Shown: positions 8,707-17,093 of the stretch, one piece after another
Position numbering within the stretch: position 1 is the first letter of the stretch
Layout: each line of letters starts with the position of its first letter
Assembly: GCA_002364735.1 (NCBI GenBank)
Contig: DEZB01000047.1
Location: 1,031-42,592, forward strand
DNA length: 41,562 bases
Origin: Bacteroidales bacterium UBA3143
GTDB lineage: Bacteria; Bacteroidota; Bacteroidia; Bacteroidales; Dysgonomonadaceae
Direction of reading: 5' to 3'
The notes under the pieces: model-generated
Seen by the model: only the letters and a program-made list of their open reading frames with translations
Databases searched by the model: none
What the model was told of the DNA's origin: nothing
Made by a program: the position numbers and the translations under genes

Positions 8707-10347
8707 ATGGCTAAAAAACCATTCAAGTATCAAGACACTTTTCCTTTGTCGGAAGATAAAACTAACTATTATCTGTTGACCAAAGAGCATGTATCAACAA
8801 CAGAATTTGAAGGAAAGCAAATCCTGAAAGTGGAACCTGAGGCATTAACTTTGTTAACACAACATGCCTTTCGTGACGTTAACTTCTTATTGCGTCCTGA
8901 TCATCAAGAACAGGTGGCTAAAATATTATCAGACCCTGAGGCAAGTGAAAATGATAAATTTGTAGCTTTAACTTTCTTGCGAAATTCTGAGATTTCAGCT
9001 AAAGGAATTCTTCCTTTCTGTCAAGACACAGGAACTGCTATTATTATGGGTAAGAAGGGACAACAAGTATGGACTAATGGGTCTGATGAAGAAGCCCTTT
9101 CAAAAGGTGTTTACAATACTTACGTGAATGAGAACTTGCGTTACTCGCAAAATGCAGCTCTCAATATGTACGATGAGGTGAATACAGGTTGTAACTTGCC
9201 TGCACAAATAGATCTATATGCTACCCAAGGAGACGAATACAATTTCCTTTGCGTTGCAAAGGGTGGAGGGTCTGCCAATAAAACATTCCTGTATCAGGAA
9301 ACAAAAGCATTGCTTACACCTGGTAAGTTAGAGGAGTTTCTAATTGATAAAATGAAATCGTTGGGTACTGCGGCTTGTCCTCCCTATCATGTTGCATTCG
9401 CAATAGGTGGAACATCGGCAGAGTCAAACCTGAAAGTTGTGAAATTGGCATCAACCAAATACTACGACAACTTGCCAACTGAAGGTAACGAAGGTGGTCA
9501 AGCATTCAGAGATTTGGAAATGGAAGCCAAACTGAAAAAAGCATCTGAAGAACTTGGCTTGGGTGCTCAGTTTGGTGGTAAATATTTTGCACACGATATT
9601 CGTGTGGTTCGTTTGCCCCGTCATGGTGCATCTTGTCCAGTAGGAATGGGTGTGTCTTGCTCGGCCGACCGTAACATTAAAGCGAAAATAAACAAAGATG
9701 GTATTTGGATTGAAAAGATGGAGGACAATCCATCTCGATTGATCCCCGAAGAGTATAGAGAAGCTGGCGAAGGTGGCGGTGTGAAGATTGACTTGAACAA
9801 ACCAATGTCTGACATCCTTGCTGAACTGAGCAAGCATCCTGTTTCGACACGTTTATCATTGAACGGAACTATTATTGTAGGTCGCGATATGGCTCACGCC
9901 AAACTAAAAGAACGTATTGACAATGGCGAAGGATTGCCACAATATATAAAAGATCACCCAATCTATTATGCTGGACCTGCGAAGACTCCCGAAGGATATG
10001 CATCGGGTTCAATGGGCCCAACCACAGCAGGAAGAATGGACTCGTATGTTGATCTGTTTCAATCGCACGGAGGAAGCCTTGTTATGTTGGCCAAAGGAAA
10101 TAGAAGTCAGCAAGTGACAGACGCATGTCACAAGCACGGAGGATTCTATTTGGGTAGCATTGGTGGGCCAGCTGCTATATTGGCGCAAAACAGTATCAAG
10201 TCATTAGAGTGCTTGGAGTATCCCGAACTGGGTATGGAAGCTATTTGGAAGATTGAAGTGGAAGATTTTCCTGCATTTATCCTTGTGGATGATAAAGGAA
10301 ATGACTTTTATGAAACAGTGAATCAGCCGAACTGTGCATTTGACTAA
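8707..10347 (+). CDS. Class I (iron-sulfur) fumarate hydratase
   Basis: Cytoplasmic enzyme interconverting fumarate and malate, with a [4Fe-4S] cluster that activates water. The alpha and beta halves are fused, and the 546 residues are close to E. coli FumA/FumB. Three cysteines fall at C105 (GILPFCQDTG), C224 (AACPPYH) and C318 (VSCSADR), the same numbering as the cluster ligands of E. coli FumA. In an anaerobe with fumarate respiration the enzyme usually works in the malate-to-fumarate direction, feeding fumarate reductase; no such genes are in view. The gene is monocistronic: a strong terminator follows at 10403-10434. Confidence 0.95.
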   Translation: MAKKPFKYQDTFPLSEDKTNYYLLTKEHVSTTEFEGKQILKVEPEALTLLTQHAFRDVNFLLRPDHQEQVAKILSDPEASENDKFVALTFLRNSEISAKGILPFCQDTGTAIIMGKKGQQVWTNGSDEEALSKGVYNTYVNENLRYSQNAALNMYDEVNTGCNLPAQIDLYATQGDEYNFLCVAKGGGSANKTFLYQETKALLTPGKLEEFLIDKMKSLGTAACPPYHVAFAIGGTSAESNLKVVKLASTKYYDNLPTEGNEGGQAFRDLEMEAKLKKASEELGLGAQFGGKYFAHDIRVVRLPRHGASCPVGMGVSCSADRNIKAKINKDGIWIEKMEDNPSRLIPEEYREAGEGGGVKIDLNKPMSDILAELSKHPVSTRLSLNGTIIVGRDMAHAKLKERIDNGEGLPQYIKDHPIYYAGPAKTPEGYASGSMGPTTAGRMDSYVDLFQSHGGSLVMLAKGNRSQQVTDACHKHGGFYLGSIGGPAAILAQNSIKSLECLEYPELGMEAIWKIEVEDFPAFILVDDKGNDFYETVNQPNCAFD

Positions 10348-10353
10348 ATATTG

Positions 10354-10434
10354 ATCTATTCAAGATAAATAGATACATCCGAGATAAGATGTATTGCAAA
10401 TTGAGAGCGCATTTCGAAAGGGGTGCGCTCTTTT
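10354..10434 (+). terminator. Fumarase terminator with two upstream hairpins
   Basis: GAGCGCA (10405-10411) pairs with TGCGCTC (10424-10430) and is followed by TTTT, a standard intrinsic terminator. Just before it are two 7-bp hairpins, ATCTATT/AATAGAT (10354-10374) and ATACATC/GATGTAT (10373-10394), which share two bases and so are mutually competing. Confidence 0.8.
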
Positions 10435-10566
10435 GCATATTTTGTAGCGAAAAAACTTTAGTTAAATATTAAGAATGTCTTTTATATTCTTTGTACACAT
10501 ACTCAAAAAGGACTTTCTTTGCTTGTATTCAGACTAAAATAACTAATTAATATAAAAATAGAAGGC

Positions 10567-13072
10567 ATGAAAAAAGCAGCTTTATTCTTAACTATTTGTT
10601 TTGTTGCCTTGAGCGGCATTGTGACTGCACAAAACCGTACTGAGATAACCTTGGAAAAGGGTTGGAAGTTTACGCGTGAAGATAATGTGGCTTCTCAAAA
10701 CAGAGATTTTGATGATCGTGGCTGGCAGTCGGTGCGTATTCCCCACGATTGGGCTATATACGGACCTTTTAGTCCAACTAACGACCGTCAAGATGTTGCC
10801 ATCACGCAAGATGGACAGAAGGAAGCGATGGAACATGCAGGTCGCACAGGTGGTTTGCCATTTGTTGGTGTGGGTTGGTATCGAAACTCATTTGATGTAC
10901 CTCATTTTTCTACTGATAAAAAGGTGTCCATTCAGTTTGATGGAGCAATGAGCAACGCTGTGGTGTATGTGAATGGAAAAGAAGCAGGACAATGGCACAA
11001 TGGTTACAATACTTTTCATTTCGATATTACCAATCTGCTGAACAAAGATGGAAAAAACAACTCATTAGCAGTGCGTTTGGAAAACTTTACTGAGCAATCG
11101 CGCTGGTATCCAGGTGCAGGTTTGTATCGCAATGTACATTTGGTGGTAACCAATGAATCTCACATCCCAATTTGGGGAACTTATGTTACAACACCGCGCG
11201 TCAACGATGAGTTTGCTGAGGTGAATGTGAAAACAAAGATAGAATATCCAACAGGTGATGCCACTGCAGCCGACTTTGAGTTGGAAACAATCATAAAAGA
11301 CACCGAAGGCAACCCAATTGCGCAGCAAATTGATCGTTTAGATAACTTCTCTGACAATGAATTCAACCAATCGTTGATTGTTATGAATCCTGTGTTGTGG
11401 GATGTCTTGAAACCTAATCTTTATTCAGTAGAGTCAAAACTAATAAAAGCTGGATCAGTAATTGATAACTATAACACCACATTCGGAATACGTAATATTG
11501 AGATAATTCCCGATAAAGGATTTTTTTTGAATGGAAGACGTGTTAACTTTAAGGGTGTGTGCATGCACCACGACTTAGGCCCATTGGGTGGAGCAGTAAA
11601 CGATGCAGCTATTCGCCGTCAAATTCGTATATTGCAAGAAATGGGTGTGAATGCTATTCGTACATCGCACAACATGCCTGCCCCCGAATTGGTGAAAGCT
11701 GCCGATGAAATGGGTATGATGCTTGCCGTAGAGACTTTTGATGAGTGGGGCATCCCAAAAGTAAAGAATGGATACAACAAATACTTTGATGATTGGGCTG
11801 AGAAAGATGTTGTGAATGTGGTTCACCACTACAGAAATAACCCAAGCGTGGTGATGTGGTTCATTGGCAATGAAGTGAACGAGCAAAGCGTTATGTGGGG
11901 GGCAAGAGTTGCACGCTTCTTGCAAGATATTGTGCAACGTGAAGACCCAACCCGATTTGTTTCAAACGGAATGGACCGACCCGATGCTGTGTTTGCCAAT
12001 GGCATGGCTGCTATGATGGAAGTTGCAGGATTTAACTACCGTCCTTTTAGGTATAAAGAGGCTTACGGTCGTTTGCCACAACAAATTATATTAGGCGCAG
12101 AGACAGCATCAACTGTTAGTTCTCGTGGTGTGTATAAATTTCCTGTTGAACGCAAGTCAATGGCAAAATACGACGACCATCAATCATCGTCTTACGACGT
12201 AGAACATTGCAGTTGGAGCGATTTGCCTGAAGATAATTTCGTGTACCACGACGATTTGCCCTATTGCATTGGAGAATTTGTGTGGACAGGCTTCGATTAT
12301 TTGGGCGAGCCTACACCTTATTACTCAGATTGGCCAAGCCACAGCTCATTGTTCGGTATTGTTGATTTGGCAGGTATCCCCAAGGACAGGTACTACCTAT
12401 ACCGCAGTCATTGGAATGCCGATGAGGAGACTTTGCACATTTTACCACTGGACGTGGAAGGGCAGAGAAGGGGAGACCACTCCTGTGTTTGTTTACACCA
12501 ATCATCCCACCGTTGAGTTGTTTATCAATGGCAAAAGCCAAGGCAGAAGAACAAAAGATACTTCAATCGGTATTGACAGCACTTACACCGATCAGGCGCA
12601 GAAGGAATTTGAACGCCAAAAGCGTTACCGTTTGATGTGGATGGATACAAAATACGAACCGGGCACGGTGAAAGCTGTGGCCTACGATGCCAATGGAAAT
12701 GCAGTTGCAGAAGAAGTGATTCACACTGCTGGAGAGCCCCACCATTTGGTGTTGGAAGCAGACCGAAAAACAATCAAAGCCGATGGTAAAGACCTCTCTT
12801 TTATCACCGTTTCGGTGGTTGACAAAGATGGGAACTTGTGTCCGCATGCAGATGACTTGGTAAAGTTTAAAGTGAAGGGTGCAGGAACTTACAGAGCAGG
12901 TGCAAATGGCAATTCTGCATCGTTAGACTTGTTTCATGTGCCAGAAATGCACCTTTTCAATGGTAAATTGACAGCCATTGTTGAATCGTTGGAGCAACCT
13001 GGAACAATTCAGTTTGAAGCATCCGCAAAAGGCGTGAAGGAGGCTACACTGCAAATAGAAACTACTAACTAA
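10567..13072 (+). pseudogene. Secreted GH2 beta-galactosidase, frameshifted near 12447
   Basis: Glycoside hydrolase family 2 enzyme, presumably a periplasmic or secreted beta-galactosidase. Residues 1-21 are a signal peptide ending IVTAQ. Then follow a sugar-binding jelly roll (about 25-190), an Ig-like domain (about 200-310) and the TIM barrel. The catalytic acid/base is E436 in GNEVNE and the nucleophile is E512 in LGAETAS. The first frame runs off after HILP at 12447 and stops at 12516. Homology continues in the next frame from HWTWKG (CAC at 12446-12448, TGG at 12449-12451) through the C-terminal domains to 13072. The family motif LPHWxW implies loss of two bases (TTACCACACTGG to TTACCACTGG). 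The catalytic barrel is intact but the C-terminal domains are lost. It could also be a sequencing error. Confidence 0.88.
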
Positions 13073-13089
13073 CTAAAACGAAATTAGCC

Positions 13090-13719
13090 TTGAAATTTAC
13101 CGAAGACTTTAAAGTTGCCCTCTCTCAGTTGCCCTCTGTTGAAAAAGACCGATTGCTGTGGCGATTGATTAAGCGCGATGAGTTATTGGCACAACGCTTG
13201 GAGTTTGAATTATTGGCACCTTACGACGCCATTGATAAGCGCAATGAGTTGGCAACACTAATACAAAACAAGATGACCTATTTCTGCGAAAGAGGTTGGC
13301 GACTGTCCGAGATATTGACCCAATGCAGGGGCTTTAGTGGCGATATTACGCGACATGTCTACGTCACGAAAGACAAAGTAGGAGAGGTTTCCCTCAATTT
13401 TGTGTTGTTGCAAGAGGCATTTGGCATATTGGGCAATCCGTTGTACAAGTTTTCGTGGCGAAATGCACAAAAATATGTCATATACATGGTGAATAAGCTT
13501 TTCCGAACATGCATATTGATAGAAAAGCTTCATGTTGATTACCACATTGAGCTGGAAGATGACGCACACAAGTTGGGCAAGATTATTGGTGCGAATGACA
13601 CCTTGATGAGGTATATGATAAGGGTGATGTTTGATGTAAATTGGTTGTTGCAATTTGATTTTCCAAATGGTTTAGACCAACATTACAAAGAGATAAAACA
13701 ACAAGGCTTTCTAAGATAG
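13090..13719 (+). CDS. Hypothetical protein, TTG start
   Basis: I do not recognise this 209-residue protein. It has no signal peptide and no membrane segment, and it is rich in charged and aromatic residues, so it is probably an all-helical cytoplasmic protein. No catalytic motif is evident. The only start that uses the full frame is TTG at 13090-13092; the next ATG would be about 60 residues in and would remove an N-terminus that looks coding (EDFKVALSQLPSVEKDRLLW). The start lies 17 nt after the GH2 gene's stop, so it may be read through from it. Confidence 0.7.
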   Translation: MKFTEDFKVALSQLPSVEKDRLLWRLIKRDELLAQRLEFELLAPYDAIDKRNELATLIQNKMTYFCERGWRLSEILTQCRGFSGDITRHVYVTKDKVGEVSLNFVLLQEAFGILGNPLYKFSWRNAQKYVIYMVNKLFRTCILIEKLHVDYHIELEDDAHKLGKIIGANDTLMRYMIRVMFDVNWLLQFDFPNGLDQHYKEIKQQGFLR

Positions 13720-13764
13720 CAAAAATGCAGACTAAAGTTTTTTTTATTCCTATAAGGATTGTCG

Positions 13765-13772
13765 TATATTTG
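13765..13772 (+). promoter_or_regulatory. Candidate -7 element upstream of the Fic gene
   Basis: TATATTTG fits TAnnTTTG exactly, with a TTTT run at 13741-13745 in the place of the -33 TTTG. It is 104 nt from the Fic start, leaving a leader that contains two tiny frames (9 and 16 codons). I do not claim either as a gene. Confidence 0.55.
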
Positions 13773-13876
13773 ACATTCATGAAAGATATGCTGAGTAACA
13801 TAAAATAAATTTACAGTAGTAAATGAATGCAAGGATAAGACTAATATTGAATGACAGAATAAATAGTATTTAAGGT

Positions 13877-14758
13877 ATGAGTAATACAAAAATATCCATA
13901 CGTTTTTTTGACGACCGCAAAGTGCGAGCCGTTTGGGATGACGAAAACGCCAAGTGGTGGTTTAGCGTGTTGGATATTATAGCCCTACTTAGAGACGAAA
14001 ATGATTACACCAAATCCCGTAATTATTGGAAATACCTTAAAGCTAAACTAAAGAAAGAGGATAGTCAAGTGGTTAGTGCCACTACCCAGTTGAAACTTCT
14101 TGCACCAGACGGCAAAAAACGCATAACTGATGTGTTGGATTACGATGGAATTATTGCATTAGGCAAAGAGTTCCCAAGCCCAAAGGCAAACCGTTTTATT
14201 GAATGGTTTACATTCAGCGATGAAAGTATAGATGGTAAGAGCAAAACAAAAGCTTATGCATTATTTGAAAGCTCTTTTATTAGCAGTTTAGAGGTGGGTA
14301 CAGTTAAAGGTCTGCAACAAATACACGCTTATCTGTTTGGAGGATTGTATGATTTTGCGGGGCAAATTAGACAAAAGAATATTTCGAAAGGTGGTTTTCA
14401 ATTTGCTGTGTCACACTTCTTGGGCAATACATTAAAGCGAATAGAAGCAATGCCCGAAGCTACATTTGATGAAATAGTTGACAAATATGTAGAGATGAAT
14501 ATTGCACATCCTTTTATGGAGGGCAATGGTAGGAGCACAAGAATTTGGTTAGATTTGATCCTAAAAAAACGTCTCGAAAAATGCGTAGATTGGAGTAAAA
14601 TAAGTAAGCAAGATTATTTCAATGCAATGATGCTTAGTCCTACAGAAAGTTGTACGCTAAAAACACTTTTAAAAGGAGCACTTACCATTAAAATAGACGA
14701 CCGCGAAATGTATATGAGAGGGATTGACTATTCTTATTACTACGAAGAGAATGACTAA
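13877..14758 (+). CDS. Fic-domain protein (class III type) with BRO/antirepressor-like N-terminus
   Basis: Fic domains usually transfer AMP from ATP to a protein hydroxyl. Residues 1 to about 120 resemble the BRO-N/phage antirepressor domain (KVRAVWDDENAKWWFSVLD; a YWKYLKAKL segment; then ITDVLDYDGIIALGKEFPS). Residues from about 125 are a Fic domain close to the Neisseria NmFic type (EVGTVKGLQQIHAYLFGGLY, FAGQIRQKNISKGGF). The catalytic motif HPFMEGNGR is intact at 211-219, with H211 as the general base. The C-terminus ends with SYYYEE at 286-291, corresponding to the class III inhibitory helix [S/T]xxxE[G/N], with S286 and E290 present and Glu in the last position. No separate antitoxin gene precedes it. 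Target unknown; regulation by tetramerisation, as in NmFic, is plausible. Confidence 0.9.
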   Translation: MSNTKISIRFFDDRKVRAVWDDENAKWWFSVLDIIALLRDENDYTKSRNYWKYLKAKLKKEDSQVVSATTQLKLLAPDGKKRITDVLDYDGIIALGKEFPSPKANRFIEWFTFSDESIDGKSKTKAYALFESSFISSLEVGTVKGLQQIHAYLFGGLYDFAGQIRQKNISKGGFQFAVSHFLGNTLKRIEAMPEATFDEIVDKYVEMNIAHPFMEGNGRSTRIWLDLILKKRLEKCVDWSKISKQDYFNAMMLSPTESCTLKTLLKGALTIKIDDREMYMRGIDYSYYYEEND

Positions 14759-14799
14759 TTGAAATGCAGTTTGACTTACACAAATACATATATATAACA

Positions 14800-15960
14800 A
14801 TGAAAATGAAATTATTTCTCACCAACGCACTTCTCCTATTATCACTAATAATTGCTGCACAAAACATTCAGATAACGCATGGACCCTACCTACAAGCTAT
14901 AGGCGAAGAAGGGGTTACCGTCGTTTGGATTACCAACAATGATGCCATATCTTGGGTGGAGGTGGCGCCCGATGATTCTAACAGTTTTTTTTCAAAAGAA
15001 CACCCTCAATATTTTGACACACAACATGGCCGACGGGTAGTTGGTAAGTTGCACCGTGTAAAAATTGAAGGGTTGAAGCCTGGAACTTCCTATCGCTATC
15101 GTGTAAACTCAAAAGAAGTGTTGGGTTATCAGAGCTACCATGTAAAATATGGAGTAGTTGCTTCAAGTAATGTGTACGAAAAGGAGTTGAAGTTTACAAC
15201 GTTGAATAGCAACGCTCCTGAGGTTAGCTTTAAAGTGGTGAATGACATTCACGATCGCAGTGATGTGATGGGAGAGATGTTGAAGGATGTGAAACGAGAA
15301 AATACTGATTTAGTCTTTCTTAATGGAGATATGAATTCGTGGGTTGACTCTGAAGAACGCATTTTCAAAGGCTTTATGGATACTGCAACCACTCTGTTTG
15401 CATCCGAAGTGCCTGCTATTATGGTGCGCGGCAACCATGAAATACGTGGAGGTTTTGCCTCTCGCTTCCCCGACTATTTCCCTACTATTAATGATAAGTT
15501 ATACTTCAATTTCACCCATGGTCCTGTCCACTTTATTGTGCTGGATAGTGGTGAAGACAAGCCTGATTCAAGCATCGAATATGCAGACTTAGTGCGATTT
15601 GATGAATATCGTGACAAACAAGCGGTGTGGCTGAAAGAGGTGATGGAAACTGAGGAATTTAAGAATGCTCTCTATCGGGTTGTAATTGTTCATATGCCTC
15701 CTGTAGCTTCCACATGGCACGGTACGTTAGATTTGCAACGTAAGATACTGCCAGTTCTCAACAATGCCAATGTCGACATCATGTTAGCTGGTCATATGCA
15801 TAAATACAGCTACACGGAGCCTAACAGTATGTTGAAGTTTCCTGTTTTGGTAAATGACAACAATTCTTACCTCGATGTTAAAGCAGACCAAAAAGAGATG
15901 ACCATTTTGGTGAAAGACCAAAAGGGCGATCTGCAACACAAGCATACGATAAAGAAATAA
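14800..15960 (+). CDS. Secreted metallophosphoesterase (purple acid phosphatase-like)
   Basis: Calcineurin-like phosphoesterase exported by a signal peptide (MKMKLFLTN to IIAAQ). An Ig/fibronectin-like domain typical of purple acid phosphatases follows (about 25-130). The metal-binding blocks are D149-x-H151 (NDIHD), D177 (GD), N212-H213 (GNHE), H298 (VHMPP) and H332/H334 (GHMH). I prefer the ATG at 14800 because a start at 14764 would put 12 extra residues before the signal peptide. It lies 41 nt after the Fic gene and 12 nt before the next gene. The substrate is unknown: phosphomonoester, diester and nucleotide are all possible. Confidence 0.88.
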   Translation: MKMKLFLTNALLLLSLIIAAQNIQITHGPYLQAIGEEGVTVVWITNNDAISWVEVAPDDSNSFFSKEHPQYFDTQHGRRVVGKLHRVKIEGLKPGTSYRYRVNSKEVLGYQSYHVKYGVVASSNVYEKELKFTTLNSNAPEVSFKVVNDIHDRSDVMGEMLKDVKRENTDLVFLNGDMNSWVDSEERIFKGFMDTATTLFASEVPAIMVRGNHEIRGGFASRFPDYFPTINDKLYFNFTHGPVHFIVLDSGEDKPDSSIEYADLVRFDEYRDKQAVWLKEVMETEEFKNALYRVVIVHMPPVASTWHGTLDLQRKILPVLNNANVDIMLAGHMHKYSYTEPNSMLKFPVLVNDNNSYLDVKADQKEMTILVKDQKGDLQHKHTIKK

Positions 15961-15972
15961 TGAGTTTTTAAA

Positions 15973-16704
15973 ATGAAATCGAAACTTCTTACACTCCTAT
16001 TCCTATCTATTGCATCGCTTAGCTTTGCGCAGTATTCCGATTATGGCAAATATCCTAATCCATATGGAGAAAGTGGATTCGGTATTGGCGTTGGCTACAA
16101 CCTAAACGCTGTTGTTGGCAAAGAGATGCGCCCCGTGGAGCTATCTTTGCGCTATCGCATCTATAACCAGCACATGTTGCAGCTATATGTACCACTGTTT
16201 CAGCAAACAAACTCATTTAAATCTGATGATGCGACAAGCGATTTGATTAATACATCTTTGGAAACAAAGAAACAACTGTTTGGCATTGGGTTCGATTATG
16301 ATTATGCGCTCTACAGCTATTCGTCTTTAGATTTTGTAGTTGGTGCACGGTTCGAATATGCACTCAGTAAGGATAGGTCTAATCTCTCAAACAAATTTGT
16401 GATGACGGATGCCAACACGGGAACAGATCGCACAGATATAGAAGATAGTTTCAGAGAAAAGAGTACAACAAATTTTGTGGTGACTCCCAATGCTGGTTTT
16501 CGATTGCGTTTGAACAAGGTGTATGTTGATGCAAAATTTCTGCTGTCGATGCTGTCTATGCGTGGAGATTTGGAGAAACAGACCGAAACGTTACGAAATG
16601 CGGTATCGAATGACGTGACAAATACAAAATACACCATTGAATCAATCTCCAATAAGTTTAAATTGAAACCAGCCGTACTCATTTCGATGGGAGTTTTCTT
16701 CTAA
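15973..16704 (+). CDS. Outer-membrane beta-barrel candidate of unknown function
   Basis: The 243-residue protein has a signal peptide (MKSKLLTLLFLSIASLSFAQ) and then alternating polar and hydrophobic stretches: VELSLRYRIYN, LFGIGFDYDYALYS, FVVGARFEYAL, FVVTPNAGFRLRL. It ends MGVFF, the C-terminal aromatic residue typical of outer-membrane barrels. These features suggest a small 8-10 strand barrel; no specific family was recognised. It follows the phosphoesterase by 12 nt, so the two may be expressed together at the cell envelope. An intrinsic terminator follows at 16738-16771. Confidence 0.75.
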   Translation: MKSKLLTLLFLSIASLSFAQYSDYGKYPNPYGESGFGIGVGYNLNAVVGKEMRPVELSLRYRIYNQHMLQLYVPLFQQTNSFKSDDATSDLINTSLETKKQLFGIGFDYDYALYSYSSLDFVVGARFEYALSKDRSNLSNKFVMTDANTGTDRTDIEDSFREKSTTNFVVTPNAGFRLRLNKVYVDAKFLLSMLSMRGDLEKQTETLRNAVSNDVTNTKYTIESISNKFKLKPAVLISMGVFF

Positions 16705-16730
16705 AACTTTACAAAGAGTATCTTTTCAAT

Positions 16731-16771
16731 CCTATTTTGCCCCTGTTTGTAGAAAATAGGGGCATTGTTTT
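16731..16771 (+). terminator. Intrinsic terminator after the barrel gene, with two alternative stems
   Basis: TGCCCCT (16738-16744) pairs with AGGGGCA (16758-16764), followed by TTGTTTT. An alternative stem CCTATTTT (16731-16738)/AAAATAGG (16753-16760) uses overlapping bases. Confidence 0.75.
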
Positions 16772-16804
16772 GACTCGTAGGTATCATTTTGATAGCAAAT
16801 AGCA

Positions 16805-16970
16805 CTAAAACGCGTGAAAAAGCACTGACCTGAGGGTCGATTTCTGCTAAAACGGTAGAAAAAGCAGTAACCCGAGGGTCATATTTAACTAAAACACGAG
16901 AAAAAGCACTCACCTGACCCTTAGTTTTAACAAAAACACGAGAAAAAGCATTCACCTGACCTTCGGGTCA
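16805..16970. repeat. Four tandem copies of a 42-nt repeat
   Basis: Copies begin at 16805, 16847, 16889 and 16931, each starting C(T/A)AAAAC and containing GAAAAAGCA. The period is exactly 42 nt. On the minus strand the repeat keeps one open frame of 14-residue units of the form AFSRVLVKxDPxVS. That frame (16955 down to 16701) has only a GTG start, directly behind a stop, and no signal or domain, so I list the region as a repeat and not a gene. The last copy ends in a short hairpin TGACC-TTCG-GGTCA at 16957-16970. The rest of the 389-nt gap to rlmD holds the terminator and the rlmD promoter. Confidence 0.8.
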
Positions 16971-17053
16971 TCCCTCAAAGACGATAAAATGGCATCTCTT
17001 GAGACTGAATTACCCCTTTTTTACAACAAAATCCATATTCCTCAACTTTGTTG

Positions 17054-17061
17054 TATATTTG
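17054..17061 (+). promoter_or_regulatory. -7 element for rlmD
   Basis: TATATTTG followed by CAC fits the Bacteroides consensus exactly and lies 32 nt before the ATG. The -33 region is not well matched. Confidence 0.6.
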
Positions 17062-17093
17062 CACACGCAAAAAAATAATAAGACAACGAACAA

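Noticed and set aside
9451..9837. 128-codon minus-strand frame within fumarase
   Set aside because: Antisense shadow of a strongly conserved coding region with no start context and no family resemblance.
12445..12451. Programmed ribosomal frameshift in the GH2 gene
   Set aside because: There is no heptameric slippery sequence or evident downstream stimulatory structure, and a 2-nt contraction explains the change simply.
13800..13876. Small antitoxin gene (FicA-like) before the Fic gene
   Set aside because: Only frames of 9 and 16 codons exist there, and they lack the antitoxin motif; the inhibitory motif is instead at the C-terminus of the Fic protein itself.
16805..16970. CRISPR array
   Set aside because: The 42-nt units are contiguous and diverged, with no identical repeats separated by unique spacers, and no cas genes are nearby.
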